Assembly (NCBI RefSeq): GCF_014646075.1
Contig: NZ_BMMT01000004.1
Location: forward strand, 142,200 to 206,199
Length of the DNA stretch: 64,000 bases
Source of the DNA: Saccharopolyspora thermophila
GTDB lineage: Bacteria; Actinomycetota; Actinomycetes; Mycobacteriales; Pseudonocardiaceae
Reading direction: 5' to 3'
Shown here: one piece after another, positions 1 to 8,699 of the stretch
Layout: every line of letters begins with the position of its first letter
How positions within the stretch are numbered: position 1 is the stretch's first letter
Made by a program: the position numbers and the translations under genes
Notes under the pieces: generated by a model
Seen by the model: only the letters and a program-made list of their open reading frames with translations
What the model was told of the DNA's origin: nothing
The model's database searches: none

Positions 1-131
1 AACAGGTCACGCAGTAACTCGGGGTGAGCGGTGAACATCTTGCCGTAGAACACCGCGGCGATCTCATCAATCGCGGCGCTCACGGCAGGTAGGGTCGCGC
101 GGACAGTGTCGGCCGACTTGGGGGACAGCAT
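1..131 (-). CDS. hmp: Flavohaemoprotein (nitric oxide dioxygenase), N-terminal fragment
   Basis: Only the first 43 codons lie in the window; the gene runs off the left edge. The translation starts MLSPKSADTV and continues into the first globin helices, with the MFTAHPELLRDLF stretch that is characteristic of flavohaemoglobins. Members of this family oxidise nitric oxide to nitrate with haem, FAD and NAD(P)H in the cytoplasm. The ATG is preceded by an AGGAGA ribosome binding site at the right distance. A TTA leucine codon is present, which is rare in this GC-rich DNA. A single-domain globin cannot be excluded because the reductase half is outside the window. See the possible NsrR-like operator just upstream. 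Confidence 0.85.
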   Translation of the reverse strand, partial: MLSPKSADTVRATLPAVSAAIDEIAAVFYGKMFTAHPELLRDL

Positions 132-511
132 CGCCGATCTCCTGTTCTGGTATCTCAGATTCGTGTTTTCCGGCGTGCCGCACCGATGCAGGTGCACACC
201 GAGATCAGCTGGTGGCGGGGAGTTGCGACAGACCGGCCGGTCCGGTCGGCGAGTCCACCAGTTCGTCGATGATGATCAGGTCCAGTGCGACGTGGAAAAC
301 GTTGCGGGCCAGTCGCTTCGCGATGCGCAGCGCCGGGTCCGTTCCCTTCGCCCGTCGCACACCTTGACCATAAGAAATACGAACCTGCGATTCCAATTTT
401 GTGTAGGGCACGTCATACCGCCGTGGTGTGTCGGGCACGTCATACCGTCGTTCTTGGCTGGTGTTAGGAAGATTCTCGGCGGAATGATCGAGAACTGGTG
501 CGGCTGCGCAA
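132..511. other. Intergenic region with a tandem 15-bp repeat and possible transposase debris
   Basis: About 380 bases lie between hmp and hycE. A 15-base direct repeat, GGGCACGTCATACCG, occurs at 406-420 and 433-447. It sits at the edge of a short minus-strand reading frame (205-438, about 77 residues) that starts from a TTG/GTG-type codon and has no recognisable domain. Base composition around the repeat is lower in GC than its neighbours. Repeated terminal motifs like this are typical of IS21-type insertion-sequence ends, so this may be the scar of an element, but no intact transposase is present. Confidence 0.3.
143..170 (-). promoter_or_regulatory. Possible NsrR-like operator upstream of hmp
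   Basis: Read on the minus strand, the sequence AACACGAATCTGAGATACCA lies 15-35 bases before the hmp start. From memory it resembles the AACACG...TACCA sites bound by the nitric-oxide sensor NsrR in front of Streptomyces hmpA genes. The match is by eye and no NsrR gene is visible in the window. Confidence 0.35.
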
Positions 512-2020
512 TTACAGGTCGTTGCCCGCGTAGGAGAGGTTGAAGCTCTTGTTGGTCAGGGGGAAATCCGGGACGATCGTGTCGGCCAGGGCGACCGGCA
601 GCGCAGGCCAGTTGAAGAAGCTCGGGTCGACGACCTTGACCCGGGTCAGCGTGCCGTCCTCGGCGAGTTCCACCCGGTGCACGGTGGTGCCGCGCCAGCC
701 CTCGACGATGCCCACCCCGGAGCGGGCCGTGCCGCTCTCGGGCGGTGCTGCGGTCGCGCTCGTGCCCCGGTGGTCCAGCCTGCCCAGGAGATCGGTGATG
801 TGCGCGATGGCGGCGGTGATCTCCTCGGCGCGCACCAGGAACCGGGACAGCACATCGCCGTCGGTGCGGGTGTGCCGGGTGCGCGGAAGTTCGTCGGGCA
901 GGAACGGGTGGTCGTGCCGGGCGTCCACGGCGTGACCGCTGGCGCGCGCGACGTAGCCGAGCGTGCCCAGGTCGTACGCCTGTTGCGCGGTGAGGATGGC
1001 GGTGCCGGCGAAGCGGTCGCGGACGACGGTGTGGCCCAGCGCCAGGTCGACGATCTCGGCGGTGTCGCGGCCGATGGCCGCCAGCTGCTCGGGGTCGGGA
1101 AGCGTGACGGTGGTGACTCCGCCGGGTACGATGGCGCCGCGCAGCAGCCGGTGACCGGTGGTTTGGTCGTTGATCCGCAGGAGTTGTTCGCGGATGCGCT
1201 GGGCGTGGGCGTTGAGGATGCCGTGACCGACGTCGTTGCACAGCGCGCCGATGTCGGTGATGTGGTTGTAGAGTCGTTCCAGCTCCAGCAGGATCGCGCG
1301 GATGCGCTGCGCGTCGGGCGACACGGTCACCTCGAGGGCGTCCTCCACGGCCAGGCAGAAGGCCAGCGCGTGCCCCACGGCGGTGTCACCGCTGATGCAC
1401 TCGGCCAGCGGGACCGCCTGTTCGGGGCGGCGGCCCTGGAACAACCTTTCAAGTCCTTTGTGGACGAACCAGAGGCGGGCCTTGAGGTTGAGGATGGTCT
1501 CGCCGACCACGGAGAACCGGAAGTGCCCCGGCTCGATCATCCCGGCGTGCACCGGACCCACCGGGATCTCGTAGACCCCGGGACCTTCGACGGTGCGGAA
1601 CGGGTACGGTCCGGCGACGTCGCCGAACTCCGGCGGGTCGCCGGCGTCGGCGCGCATCGGATACCAACCCTGCGGCCAGTGGAAGTGCCGGACCAGCCGG
1701 CGCGGTAGCGGGTGCTCGGTGGGCACGATGCCGAACAGGTCGCGCATCTCCCGCTCGAACCGGCCGGCGGGAAACGACAGCGCGGCCAGACTTGGCACCC
1801 GCGGATCGTCGCGGTCCAGCGGAACCCGCAGCTCCACGCGGCGGTCCGGATCAGCGGCGGTGAACAGGTACACCGCCCGCAGCCGGTCGCCGTCGTCGTG
1901 ACCGGCGACCAGCGCGACCCGGAACCCGTCGGCCAGCAACGATTCCGCGTGCGTGGGAAGCTCCTCGGGCGTGATGGTCAGGGCGGTGCGGTGAGCACCG
2001 ACCGTCTCGCCAGCGGTCAT
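512..2020 (-). CDS. hycE: Ehr/formate-hydrogenlyase-type large subunit (HycE-like, NuoC-NuoD fusion) without Ni ligands
   Basis: A 502-residue fusion of a NuoC-like N-terminal domain (about 1-130) and a NuoD/hydrogenase-large-subunit domain. It is the distal gene of the operon and overlaps hycQ by 4 bases. In true group 4 [NiFe] hydrogenases the large subunit holds two CxxC pairs. Here the first is replaced by the stretch ECISGDTAVGHA, and the C-terminus ends SFNLSYAGNDL with no cysteine, so a NiFe site cannot form. This places it in the energy-converting-hydrogenase-related family, like M. tuberculosis Rv0087. The role is probably a redox- or ion-coupled membrane module acting on the cytoplasmic face. 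The physiological electron donor is unknown. Confidence 0.85.
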   Translation of the reverse strand: MTAGETVGAHRTALTITPEELPTHAESLLADGFRVALVAGHDDGDRLRAVYLFTAADPDRRVELRVPLDRDDPRVPSLAALSFPAGRFEREMRDLFGIVPTEHPLPRRLVRHFHWPQGWYPMRADAGDPPEFGDVAGPYPFRTVEGPGVYEIPVGPVHAGMIEPGHFRFSVVGETILNLKARLWFVHKGLERLFQGRRPEQAVPLAECISGDTAVGHALAFCLAVEDALEVTVSPDAQRIRAILLELERLYNHITDIGALCNDVGHGILNAHAQRIREQLLRINDQTTGHRLLRGAIVPGGVTTVTLPDPEQLAAIGRDTAEIVDLALGHTVVRDRFAGTAILTAQQAYDLGTLGYVARASGHAVDARHDHPFLPDELPRTRHTRTDGDVLSRFLVRAEEITAAIAHITDLLGRLDHRGTSATAAPPESGTARSGVGIVEGWRGTTVHRVELAEDGTLTRVKVVDPSFFNWPALPVALADTIVPDFPLTNKSFNLSYAGNDL

Positions 2021-3498
2021 CGGGCGCCTCCCAGCAGCTGAGCAGCGTCGGTGAGCAGGGGTGTGAGGGGAGCAGCGGTGACACCGAGTGCGGCGCAGGC
2101 CACGAGGCCGCCGACCAGCGCGATGCCGATCGACACCGGCACCCGGGACACCGCGGTGGCGGCACCGGGCCCCTCCGGTGGGGTGCCAAGCAGCATCCGG
2201 CTGGTGTGACCGATCAGCGCGGCGGCGATCACCAAAACCAGCAGCAGCGCGGCGGCGATCGCCCAGCCCAGGGACGTGGTGAAACCGGCCCGGGCGATGC
2301 CCAGCTCGCTGGCGAACAGGCTGAACGGGGGCAGGCCGATCAGCGCCAACACCCCGAGCCCCAGGCACCCGGCGAGCAGCGGACTCCGGGTGGCCAGGCC
2401 GCGGACTTCGTCGATCCGACTGGTGCCGGTCAGTTGCAGGACCCGGCCGGCGCCGAGGAAGGCGACGCCCTTGGCCAGCCCGTGCCCGAGGATGTGCAGC
2501 AGTGCGGCGGCCAGCGCCAGCGGCGTGCCGATCGCGGCGCCCAGTGCGACCAGCGCGAGGTGCTCAATGCTGGAGTAGGCCAGCATCCGCTTGTAGTCGC
2601 GCTGGGCCAGCAGCAGCGATGCGGCCACCAACAACGAGGCCAGTGCCATGCCGACCAGCAGTGCCCGGGTGAACCCGGTGCCGAGCGCGGCGTCGGCGAT
2701 CACCTTGATGCGCAGGATCGCGTAGAACGCGACCGAGAGCAGCACCCCCGACATCAGCGCGGACACCGGTGCCGGGGCCTGGCTGTGGGCGTCGGGCAGC
2801 CAGGCGTGCAGCGGCGCGAGCCCGGCCTTGGCGCCGAACCCGATGATCAGCAGCACGACCGCGATGCGGGTGACGCCGGGGTCGAACTCTGCCGCGTGCG
2901 CGGCCAGGTCGGCCAGTTCCAGCCCGGCCGCGCCGGGAGCGTGCGCCGCGGCGTAGTTGAGCAGGAAGGTGCCCAGCAGCGCCACGGCGATCCCGGCCGA
3001 GCAGATCACCACGTACTTCCAGGCCGCCTCGACCGCGGCGCGGGTGCGGCGGTGGCCGACCAGGAAGGCGGTGATGATGGTGGTGGCCTCGATCGCCACC
3101 CACAGCACGCCCAGGTTGGCGGCCAGCACCGCGGCGACCATCGCGGCCAGGAACAGCTGGACCAGCACGCTGTGCCGGGTCGCGCTGCGCGGGGTGGCCC
3201 GCCCGGCCGTGATCTCACCGCGCAGGTAGCCGGGCATGGCGGCGGTGGACAGCGAACCGACCGCACCGATCACGATGAGCATGAACGCCGAGAGCGCATC
3301 GATCCGTACCATGCCGCCGAGTGCGGTGAGCGGGCCGATGCGGTGCACCTCGACGGCGAGGGCGGCCGCGGCGGTCAGCACCAGCACCGCGCTGGCGACG
3401 CTGGTCCAGCAGGTCGCCCTGCGCCAGCCCGCGCCGAGCTGGGCGAGCGCGCCCAGGACCGGCACCGCGACAGCAGCGAGCATCAACACCGTGGTCAT
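2017..3498 (-). CDS. hycQ: Ehr complex antiporter-like membrane subunit (HycQ/HyfF-like)
   Basis: A 493-residue, strongly hydrophobic protein of the NuoL/M/N (proton_antipo_M) family. It has about 13-14 predicted membrane segments. The family signature includes a helix with a lysine near KAGLAPLHAWLPDAH, about the middle of the protein, and a later HILGHGLAKG helix. Such subunits carry out ion translocation in complex I-like machines. Its ATG overlaps the stop of hycP (TGATG) and its own stop overlaps the hycE start, which indicates tight translational coupling. It corresponds to Rv0086. Confidence 0.85.
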   Translation of the reverse strand: MTTVLMLAAVAVPVLGALAQLGAGWRRATCWTSVASAVLVLTAAAALAVEVHRIGPLTALGGMVRIDALSAFMLIVIGAVGSLSTAAMPGYLRGEITAGRATPRSATRHSVLVQLFLAAMVAAVLAANLGVLWVAIEATTIITAFLVGHRRTRAAVEAAWKYVVICSAGIAVALLGTFLLNYAAAHAPGAAGLELADLAAHAAEFDPGVTRIAVVLLIIGFGAKAGLAPLHAWLPDAHSQAPAPVSALMSGVLLSVAFYAILRIKVIADAALGTGFTRALLVGMALASLLVAASLLLAQRDYKRMLAYSSIEHLALVALGAAIGTPLALAAALLHILGHGLAKGVAFLGAGRVLQLTGTSRIDEVRGLATRSPLLAGCLGLGVLALIGLPPFSLFASELGIARAGFTTSLGWAIAAALLLVLVIAAALIGHTSRMLLGTPPEGPGAATAVSRVPVSIGIALVGGLVACAALGVTAAPLTPLLTDAAQLLGGAR

Positions 3499-4160
3499 CA
3501 GTCGCGCAACTCCCGCAGCTCGTCCAGATCGGTATCGCCGAACGCCTCCCGCATCCGGGCGGTCAGGATCTGCAGCACCAGCACCGCGAACAGCACGTCC
3601 AGCGACGCCCCGAGTTCCACGATCAACCCCGCCCCGGCGGTGGTGAGGAATCCGACCGCGGTGATCCCGTTGTCCAGCAACAGGAAACCGACCAGCTGTG
3701 AGAGCGCCAGCCGCCGGGTGACCAGCACGAAGAACCCGATCAGTGCCACGGCCATCGCGACCGGGATCGCCTGGGTGGCGGGTGCGGGAGCCAGGGCGAC
3801 CAGCGGCCGGGACACCGCGTGGGCCAGCAGCGTCAGCACCGCCGCGGCCAGCAAGGATGCCGCGACGTTGACCAGCGGCCGGGTCTCGCGCCGCTGGTCG
3901 CCCGCGCTGGCCAGCGCGCGGCGCAGCAGCACGGGCAGCACGCCAGCGCGCAGCAGCAGGACGCTGGCGGAAACCACCCACAGTTCGGTGGAGTTCTCGT
4001 GCGCGGCGAGGATCGCGACGAGCACGGCCAGGGCGACGCCCTGGGCGGCGAACACCCGGATGATGACGGCCAGTTCGCGGCGCCACAGCACCAGGACCGC
4101 AGTCAGCAGCAGCGCCCCGCACGCCAGGTCGAGCAGTTGCACGGAGAGCGTCTCGTCCAT
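3498..4160 (-). CDS. hycP: Ehr complex small membrane subunit (HycP/HyfE-like, NuoK-containing)
   Basis: A 220-residue membrane protein with six to seven hydrophobic segments, related to HyfE and to NuoK. The start was set at the second of two nearby ATGs because GAGGAGG lies six bases before it. The acidic C-terminus (FGDTDLDELRELRD) is typical of the family. It overlaps hycQ by one base and follows hycD closely, so it belongs to the same transcript. It is equivalent to Rv0085. Confidence 0.8.
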   Translation of the reverse strand: MDETLSVQLLDLACGALLLTAVLVLWRRELAVIIRVFAAQGVALAVLVAILAAHENSTELWVVSASVLLLRAGVLPVLLRRALASAGDQRRETRPLVNVAASLLAAAVLTLLAHAVSRPLVALAPAPATQAIPVAMAVALIGFFVLVTRRLALSQLVGFLLLDNGITAVGFLTTAGAGLIVELGASLDVLFAVLVLQILTARMREAFGDTDLDELRELRD

Positions 4161-4174
4161 CCGCATCCTCCTCG

Positions 4175-5116
4175 TCAGGCCAGGAAGAACGAGGCGCCGA
4201 CGGCCAGCAGGGCGAGCAGGAACGAACCGGCCAGCAGCTCGGGTACCCGGAACAGCCGCAGCTTGGCCAGGAACACCTCGCCGGCGGCCAGCACCGAGCC
4301 GAGCAACCCGACCTTGACCACCAGCGCCAGCACACCGACCAGCAGCGCGACCGGGGTGAGCGTGGTGGCGATGCCCCAGGGCACGAACAGGTTCGCCAGC
4401 AGACCGAGCAGGACGCTCAGCCGCATCGCCGAGGCCCACTCCACCAGCGCCAAATCCCGGCCGGCGTACTCCAGGACCATCGCCTCGTGCACCATGGTCA
4501 GTTCCAGATGCGTGGACGGGTTGTCCACCGGCAGGCGCCCGGTCTCGGCGATGATCACCACGATCAGGGCGACCGCCGCCAGCAGGCTGACCGGGGAGAT
4601 CACCCGGGCCGGTTCGTGCAGCATCGAGGACACGATCGCGGCGAGGTTCGTCGACCCGACCGGTACCGACAGCGCGAAGATCGCCGCCAGCAACGTGGGT
4701 TCGACCAGCGCGATGATGGTCATCTCCCGGCTGGCACCCATCCCGCCGAACGCCGTGCCGGTGTCCAGCCCGGCCAGCGCCAGCGTTGCGGTGCCCATCG
4801 CCAGCAGGGCCACCACCGCGAACAGGTCCCCCACCGAAGCGATCGCCGACGCGGTCGTGACGAACGGCGTGACCACCGCGACGACCAGTGTGGTGGCCAC
4901 CAGGAAAAGCGGCGCGATGCGGAACATCTCGCTGGTTCCGCGTGGCGTGACCGGTTCCTTGCGGAGCAGCTTGCGCAGGTCCCGCCACGGTTGCAGCACA
5001 CCCGCACCCTGGCGGCCCTCGAGCTTGGCCCGGACCTGCCGCATGGCACCGACCAGCAGCGGCGCACCACCCACGACCAGTACCGCCTGCACGACGCCGC
5101 CGACCACAGCAAGCAT
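4175..5116 (-). CDS. hycD: Ehr complex membrane anchor subunit (HycD/NuoH-like)
   Basis: A 313-residue NuoH/HycD-family protein with about eight membrane helices. The conserved cytoplasmic loop MRQVRAKLEGRQGAGVLQP follows the first helix. A second conserved stretch, ETGRLPVDNPSTHLELTMVH, contains the acidic residues that link the quinone/peripheral module to the proton channel in complex I-like enzymes. The ATG is two bases from the stop of the preceding HyfB-like gene. It is equivalent to Rv0084. Confidence 0.9.
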   Translation of the reverse strand: MLAVVGGVVQAVLVVGGAPLLVGAMRQVRAKLEGRQGAGVLQPWRDLRKLLRKEPVTPRGTSEMFRIAPLFLVATTLVVAVVTPFVTTASAIASVGDLFAVVALLAMGTATLALAGLDTGTAFGGMGASREMTIIALVEPTLLAAIFALSVPVGSTNLAAIVSSMLHEPARVISPVSLLAAVALIVVIIAETGRLPVDNPSTHLELTMVHEAMVLEYAGRDLALVEWASAMRLSVLLGLLANLFVPWGIATTLTPVALLVGVLALVVKVGLLGSVLAAGEVFLAKLRLFRVPELLAGSFLLALLAVGASFFLA

Positions 5117-5118
5117 GC

Positions 5119-7134
5119 TCACCGGGTCACCGCCAGCAGGATCAGCAGCGCGCAGATCGTGTAGAAGCCGTAGCCGAGGTAGCGGTGCACGCTCCCGGTC
5201 GCCAACCGGCGTCCCCAACGACCCAAGGCCGACACGGCTGCGAGCACCGGTGCGTACAGGCGGCGTTCGATCCGGTCGGGCACCCGCCGCCGGAACTCCA
5301 CGGCCCGCACCAGGTACCGGGACTCCTCGTAGTGGCTGACATCCACGTCCTGCTCCGGTTGCACCACGTTGTCGAAAACCCGTTGCAGCGGCTCGGCGAA
5401 CGACGTCGCCGTGTACTCCATCCGCTCCGACAGCGGCCCCGCACCGCAGTCCCACAACCGCGCGGCACGACGGGCTCGGCGAGCCGACACCACCCGGACG
5501 ACCACCAGGGTCAGGGCGGCCGCGACCAGGAGCGCGAGGGTGAGCATCAGCGGGGACAACGCCCCGGCCACCCCGGTGAGCTGGAGGGTTGCCGTGCCGG
5601 TGACCGCGGGATCGGCCGTGCCCAGCGCGCTCCCGCCGGCCGCCGACACCGCGGGCAGCACGAGCGTGGGGACCAGCGCCAGCACCGCGCAGGCCAGTCC
5701 GGCGAGTGCCATCCCCGCGAGCATGCTGGTTGGGCTCTCGTGCGCGGCCGCCGCGGCGCTGCTGCGGGGCCTGGCGAGGAACCCGACGCCGAACGCCTTG
5801 ACGAAGGTCGCCACCGCCAGCCCGGCGGTGAGCGCGACCGCGGACACCGCCACCGGCAGCACGACCGCTTCCACGGTGCCCGAAGCGGGCAAACCGTGGA
5901 TCAGCGCCTGCAGCAGCAGCCATTCGGACACGAACGCGGTACCCGGCGGCAGCGCGGACGCAGCGAGTGCTCCCCAGCCGAATGCCGCGGTGGTCAGCGG
6001 CATGCCCGTGCGCAGTCCGCCCAACGCGTCCAGATCACGGGTGCCGGTGGCGTGCAGGACGGAGCCCGCTGCGAGGAACAGCAGCGTCTTGAACGCCGCG
6101 TGGTTGCAGATGTGCAGCAACGCGGCGGCCAGCGCCACCCCCGCCAGTACTCGATCGCCGTTGGCGGAGAACAGTCCGGCTGCGCCGATGCCGATCAGCA
6201 CCAGCCCCATGTTCTCGGTCGTCGACTGCCCCAGCAGGCGCTTGAGGTCGGTGCTCATCGCCGCCTGCAGGATCCCGTACACCGCGGAGACCGCACCCAG
6301 CGCCAGCACCAGCAGCCACCACCACTGCGGGCCGCCGTGGAGCAGGTCGAACCCGACCCGCACGATCCCGTACACGCCCAGGTTGACCATGGCCGCCGAC
6401 ATCAGCGCCGACACGTGGCTCGGGGCCTCCGGATGTGCTCGGGGCAACCAGGCGTGCAGCGGAAGGATGCCGGCCTTCGACGAGAAACCCACCAGCGCCA
6501 CCACGAAGACCAGGTTGGCCAGGGCGGGGGAGAGCTCGGCTGAACGCAGGGCCGAGAACGCATCACCCCCGGCCGCCGCCGCGAACACCAGGAGCCCGAT
6601 GAGGACGGCCACGAAACCCAGGTGGGTCATGACCGCATACCAGCGCCCGGCCGAGGCCACTTCGGGCCGGCGCCGATGCTCGGCCACCACGAGCAGTAAC
6701 GAGGTCAGTGCCATCAGTTCCCAGCACACCAGGAACGTGCCCACGCTCGCCGCCGTCGGCACCAGCAGCATGGCCACGCCGAACAGCGGGAGCACCGCCT
6801 GCACCGGACGCGAGGACGAACCGCCGGACCGGCCGTAGGAGATGCCGTAGATCCCGGCGACGACCGCGACACCACCGGTCACCGCGGTGAAGAAACCGCC
6901 CAGCGCATCCAGCGCGATCGACACACCGGCCAGCGGCAGCAGCTCGGGCAGCGCGAGTGCGAAACCGGAGCCTGCCATCGCCGCGGCCCCTGCGATCACC
7001 CCGGCTGCTCCGGTCAGCGCGGTGGCGCACCCCGCTGCCGCAGCCCGGGCGCGGGTCGGCAGTGCGAGGGCGACCACAGCACCGAACACACCGATGGCCA
7101 CGGCAGCGCCGAGCGCTGTTGCTGCGAGGTTCAT
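5119..7134 (-). CDS. Ehr complex large antiporter-like membrane subunit (HyfB/NuoL-like)
   Basis: A 671-residue membrane protein of the proton_antipo_M family with 14 or more helices and a C-terminal soluble extension of about 120 residues (DCGAGPLSERMEYTATSF). That extension is typical of HyfB/HycC rather than NuoL. The KAGILPLHAWLPRAHPEAP motif and the later HICNHAAFKTLLFL helix are both present. The start codon overlaps the preceding stop by 4 bases (ATGA). It is equivalent to Rv0083. Together with HycQ it gives the complex two antiporter-like modules. Confidence 0.85.
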   Translation of the reverse strand: MNLAATALGAAVAIGVFGAVVALALPTRARAAAAGCATALTGAAGVIAGAAAMAGSGFALALPELLPLAGVSIALDALGGFFTAVTGGVAVVAGIYGISYGRSGGSSSRPVQAVLPLFGVAMLLVPTAASVGTFLVCWELMALTSLLLVVAEHRRRPEVASAGRWYAVMTHLGFVAVLIGLLVFAAAAGGDAFSALRSAELSPALANLVFVVALVGFSSKAGILPLHAWLPRAHPEAPSHVSALMSAAMVNLGVYGIVRVGFDLLHGGPQWWWLLVLALGAVSAVYGILQAAMSTDLKRLLGQSTTENMGLVLIGIGAAGLFSANGDRVLAGVALAAALLHICNHAAFKTLLFLAAGSVLHATGTRDLDALGGLRTGMPLTTAAFGWGALAASALPPGTAFVSEWLLLQALIHGLPASGTVEAVVLPVAVSAVALTAGLAVATFVKAFGVGFLARPRSSAAAAAHESPTSMLAGMALAGLACAVLALVPTLVLPAVSAAGGSALGTADPAVTGTATLQLTGVAGALSPLMLTLALLVAAALTLVVVRVVSARRARRAARLWDCGAGPLSERMEYTATSFAEPLQRVFDNVVQPEQDVDVSHYEESRYLVRAVEFRRRVPDRIERRLYAPVLAAVSALGRWGRRLATGSVHRYLGYGFYTICALLILLAVTR

Positions 7135-7616
7135 CGACCGGTCAGCTTCCGCACTCCGTCGACAATGGCTTCCGGGCGCGGCGGGCAACCCGGGATCTCC
7201 AGATCCACCGGCACGACGTCGCGCACCGCACCCACAACCCCGTACGCACCGGCGAACACGCCGCAGTTGCGCGCGCAGTCACCGACCGCGACCACGGCCT
7301 TCGGGCCCGGGACGGCTTCGTAGGTGCGGCGCAACGGTTCGGCCATGTTCCGGGTGACCGGCCCGGTCACCACCAGCGCGTCCGCATGCCGCGGCGAGGC
7401 CACCAGCCGGGCTCCGTAGCGCTCGGCGTCGTAGACCGGGCCGAACGCCGAGCCGATCTCCACCTCGCAGCCGTTGCACGAGCCCGCGTCGACATGCCGG
7501 ATCTGCACCGAACCACCAAGCTCGGCTGTGACCGGCAACGTCTCGCTCGCGGGCTGCGCGGGCGCGGGCTCGGCCACCCGACCGGTCCTGCGGATCTTCC
7601 GCCACAATCCCAGCAC
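7131..7616 (-). CDS. Ehr complex [4Fe-4S] small subunit (HycG/NuoB-like)
   Basis: A 161-residue protein of the NuoB/hydrogenase small-subunit family. It keeps the four cysteines for the proximal iron-sulphur cluster: SCNGCEVE, then GDCARNCG and PGCPPRPE. The GTG start was chosen because AGGAG lies eight bases upstream and the length then matches the family (Rv0082 is about 159 residues). Since the large subunit lacks a NiFe site, this cluster is the only redox centre evident in the operon; no HycB/HycF-type ferredoxin subunit is present. Confidence 0.85.
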   Translation of the reverse strand: MLGLWRKIRRTGRVAEPAPAQPASETLPVTAELGGSVQIRHVDAGSCNGCEVEIGSAFGPVYDAERYGARLVASPRHADALVVTGPVTRNMAEPLRRTYEAVPGPKAVVAVGDCARNCGVFAGAYGVVGAVRDVVPVDLEIPGCPPRPEAIVDGVRKLTGR

Positions 7617-7688
7617 GTCGTTGCTCCTGATCCGGGAGGTGCGGTCGCCGCGCCGAAGGGAGGGAACAGCGCGGCGACCGCGGGTCAC

Positions 7689-8060
7689 TCACGCTGTCGG
7701 CCCACCCCGCCGCTGGCGTTCGCTCGTCGAGGTGGACGCGGTGCGCAGGTCTTCGAGCAGCTCGACCTGGCCGGACAGCACCCCGGTGAGGATCTGCCGG
7801 GCGACCGCCAGCAGTTCCGCCACGTGCGGGCTCGTCAGCGAGTAGAAGACGGTCGAGCCTTCCTTACGTGTCACGACCAACCCGGCACGCCGCAGCACCG
7901 CGAGGTGCTGCGAGAGGTTGGCGGCCTCGATCCCCACGTCGGGCAGGATCTCGGCGACCGCGTGCTCGCGTTCGCTGAGCAACTCCAACACCCGAATCCG
8001 CACCGGATGCCCGAGCGTTTTGAAGAAGTCCGCCTTGACCTGGTAGAGGGGCCTGCTCAT
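7689..8060 (-). CDS. ArsR/SmtB-family transcriptional regulator (Rv0081-like)
   Basis: A 123-residue winged-helix repressor. The helix-turn-helix is around GIEAANLSQHLAVLRRAGLV, followed by a wing (TRKEGSTVFYSL). No metal-binding cysteine pair of the classical ArsR type is visible; in the M. tuberculosis homologue Rv0081 the signal is hypoxia-linked rather than a metal. It is the first gene of the operon, 72 bases before the small-subunit gene, and has a strong GGAGGAGG ribosome binding site. It probably represses or tunes the operon and itself. Confidence 0.85.
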   Translation of the reverse strand: MSRPLYQVKADFFKTLGHPVRIRVLELLSEREHAVAEILPDVGIEAANLSQHLAVLRRAGLVVTRKEGSTVFYSLTSPHVAELLAVARQILTGVLSGQVELLEDLRTASTSTSERQRRGGPTA

Positions 8061-8194
8061 CAACACCCCTCCTCCTGACGTCGTGACGGACAACCCGGGC
8101 CATGGCGATCGATCGTGGTCATACCGCTGATCCTCCCTCATCGGTCCTCGCCCGAGGCGAGGGCGAGCCGGCGCGCCGCCCGCGAGGTTCAGCA

Positions 8195-8220
8195 GTTTCG
8201 AACCTTAGCAATTCCGAAGA
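8195..8220. promoter_or_regulatory. Candidate ArsR-type operator upstream of the Ehr operon
   Basis: An imperfect inverted repeat with TTCGAA at 8197-8202 and TTCCGAA at 8212-8218 lies about 140 bases before the ArsR-like start, in a locally AT-richer stretch. Spacing and half-sites are compatible with a winged-helix repressor site, but nothing beyond symmetry supports this. Confidence 0.3.
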
Positions 8221-8289
8221 GCCTTGGGTGGTGTCCTCCACCACACCGGGACGAGGGCGACGTACCCAAACCGGACGGCGCGGACGTGA

Positions 8290-8662
8290 TGGCCACAGCT
8301 CCGCTGCGCCGACGTGCTCGGCTTCAGGTGCCAGTTGATCAGGTTCAGCTGCACCCACGGACCGTCCGCGAGCGTCGGCCGCACCAGATCCGGCGAACCC
8401 GCCGCCCAGACGACCAGCGTGACGACCACCAGCACGAGCGCCAGCGCGGGCAGCAGCCGACGAATCCGCCGCTCCAGAAGGCGACCAGCGACACCGTCCC
8501 CGTCGCCTCGACCTCCCGTAGCAGCAGACCGGTGATGAGATATCCGGACAGGGCGAAGCACAGGTCCACCTCGAGGAATTCGCCGGACAGGTGTCCGGTG
8601 TGGAACAGCAACACCGCGAGGACCGAAACCCCGCGCAATCCATCCAAAGAGGACAGATGTAC
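8290..8662 (-). pseudogene. Acyltransferase-3 (OafA-like) gene remnant, frameshifted
   Basis: The minus-strand translation HLSSLDGLRGVSVLAVLLFH, followed by a VDLCFALSGYLITGLLLREV stretch, is the N-terminal part of a membrane acyltransferase-3 protein. After the valine-rich region the reading frame changes. The homologous sequence continues in another frame as RRIRRLLPALALVLVVVTLV and then ends. About two thirds of the usual 350-400 residues are missing and there is no start codon. It cannot be functional. Confidence 0.7.
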
Positions 8663-8699
8663 CCGGCCCCCGCTGCCAACCTTGCTCAGGGCTTGCACA

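Noticed and set aside
512..2368. HycE frame extended to a start at 2368
   Set aside because: The extra 116 residues overlap hycQ and are arginine/proline-rich antisense-like sequence; ATG at 2020 fits the family and overlaps hycQ by 4 bases.
2206..4317. 703-codon plus-strand open frame opposite the Ehr genes
   Set aside because: Low-complexity G/Q/R/H-rich shadow of the membrane-protein genes on the other strand; no domain and no ribosome binding site.
512..7616. Functional [NiFe] hydrogenase
   Set aside because: Both nickel-binding CxxC pairs are absent from the large subunit.
8061..8289. DosR-type box upstream of the Ehr operon, as expected from the M. tuberculosis parallel
   Set aside because: I looked for the GGGACT...AGTCCC palindrome and did not see it.
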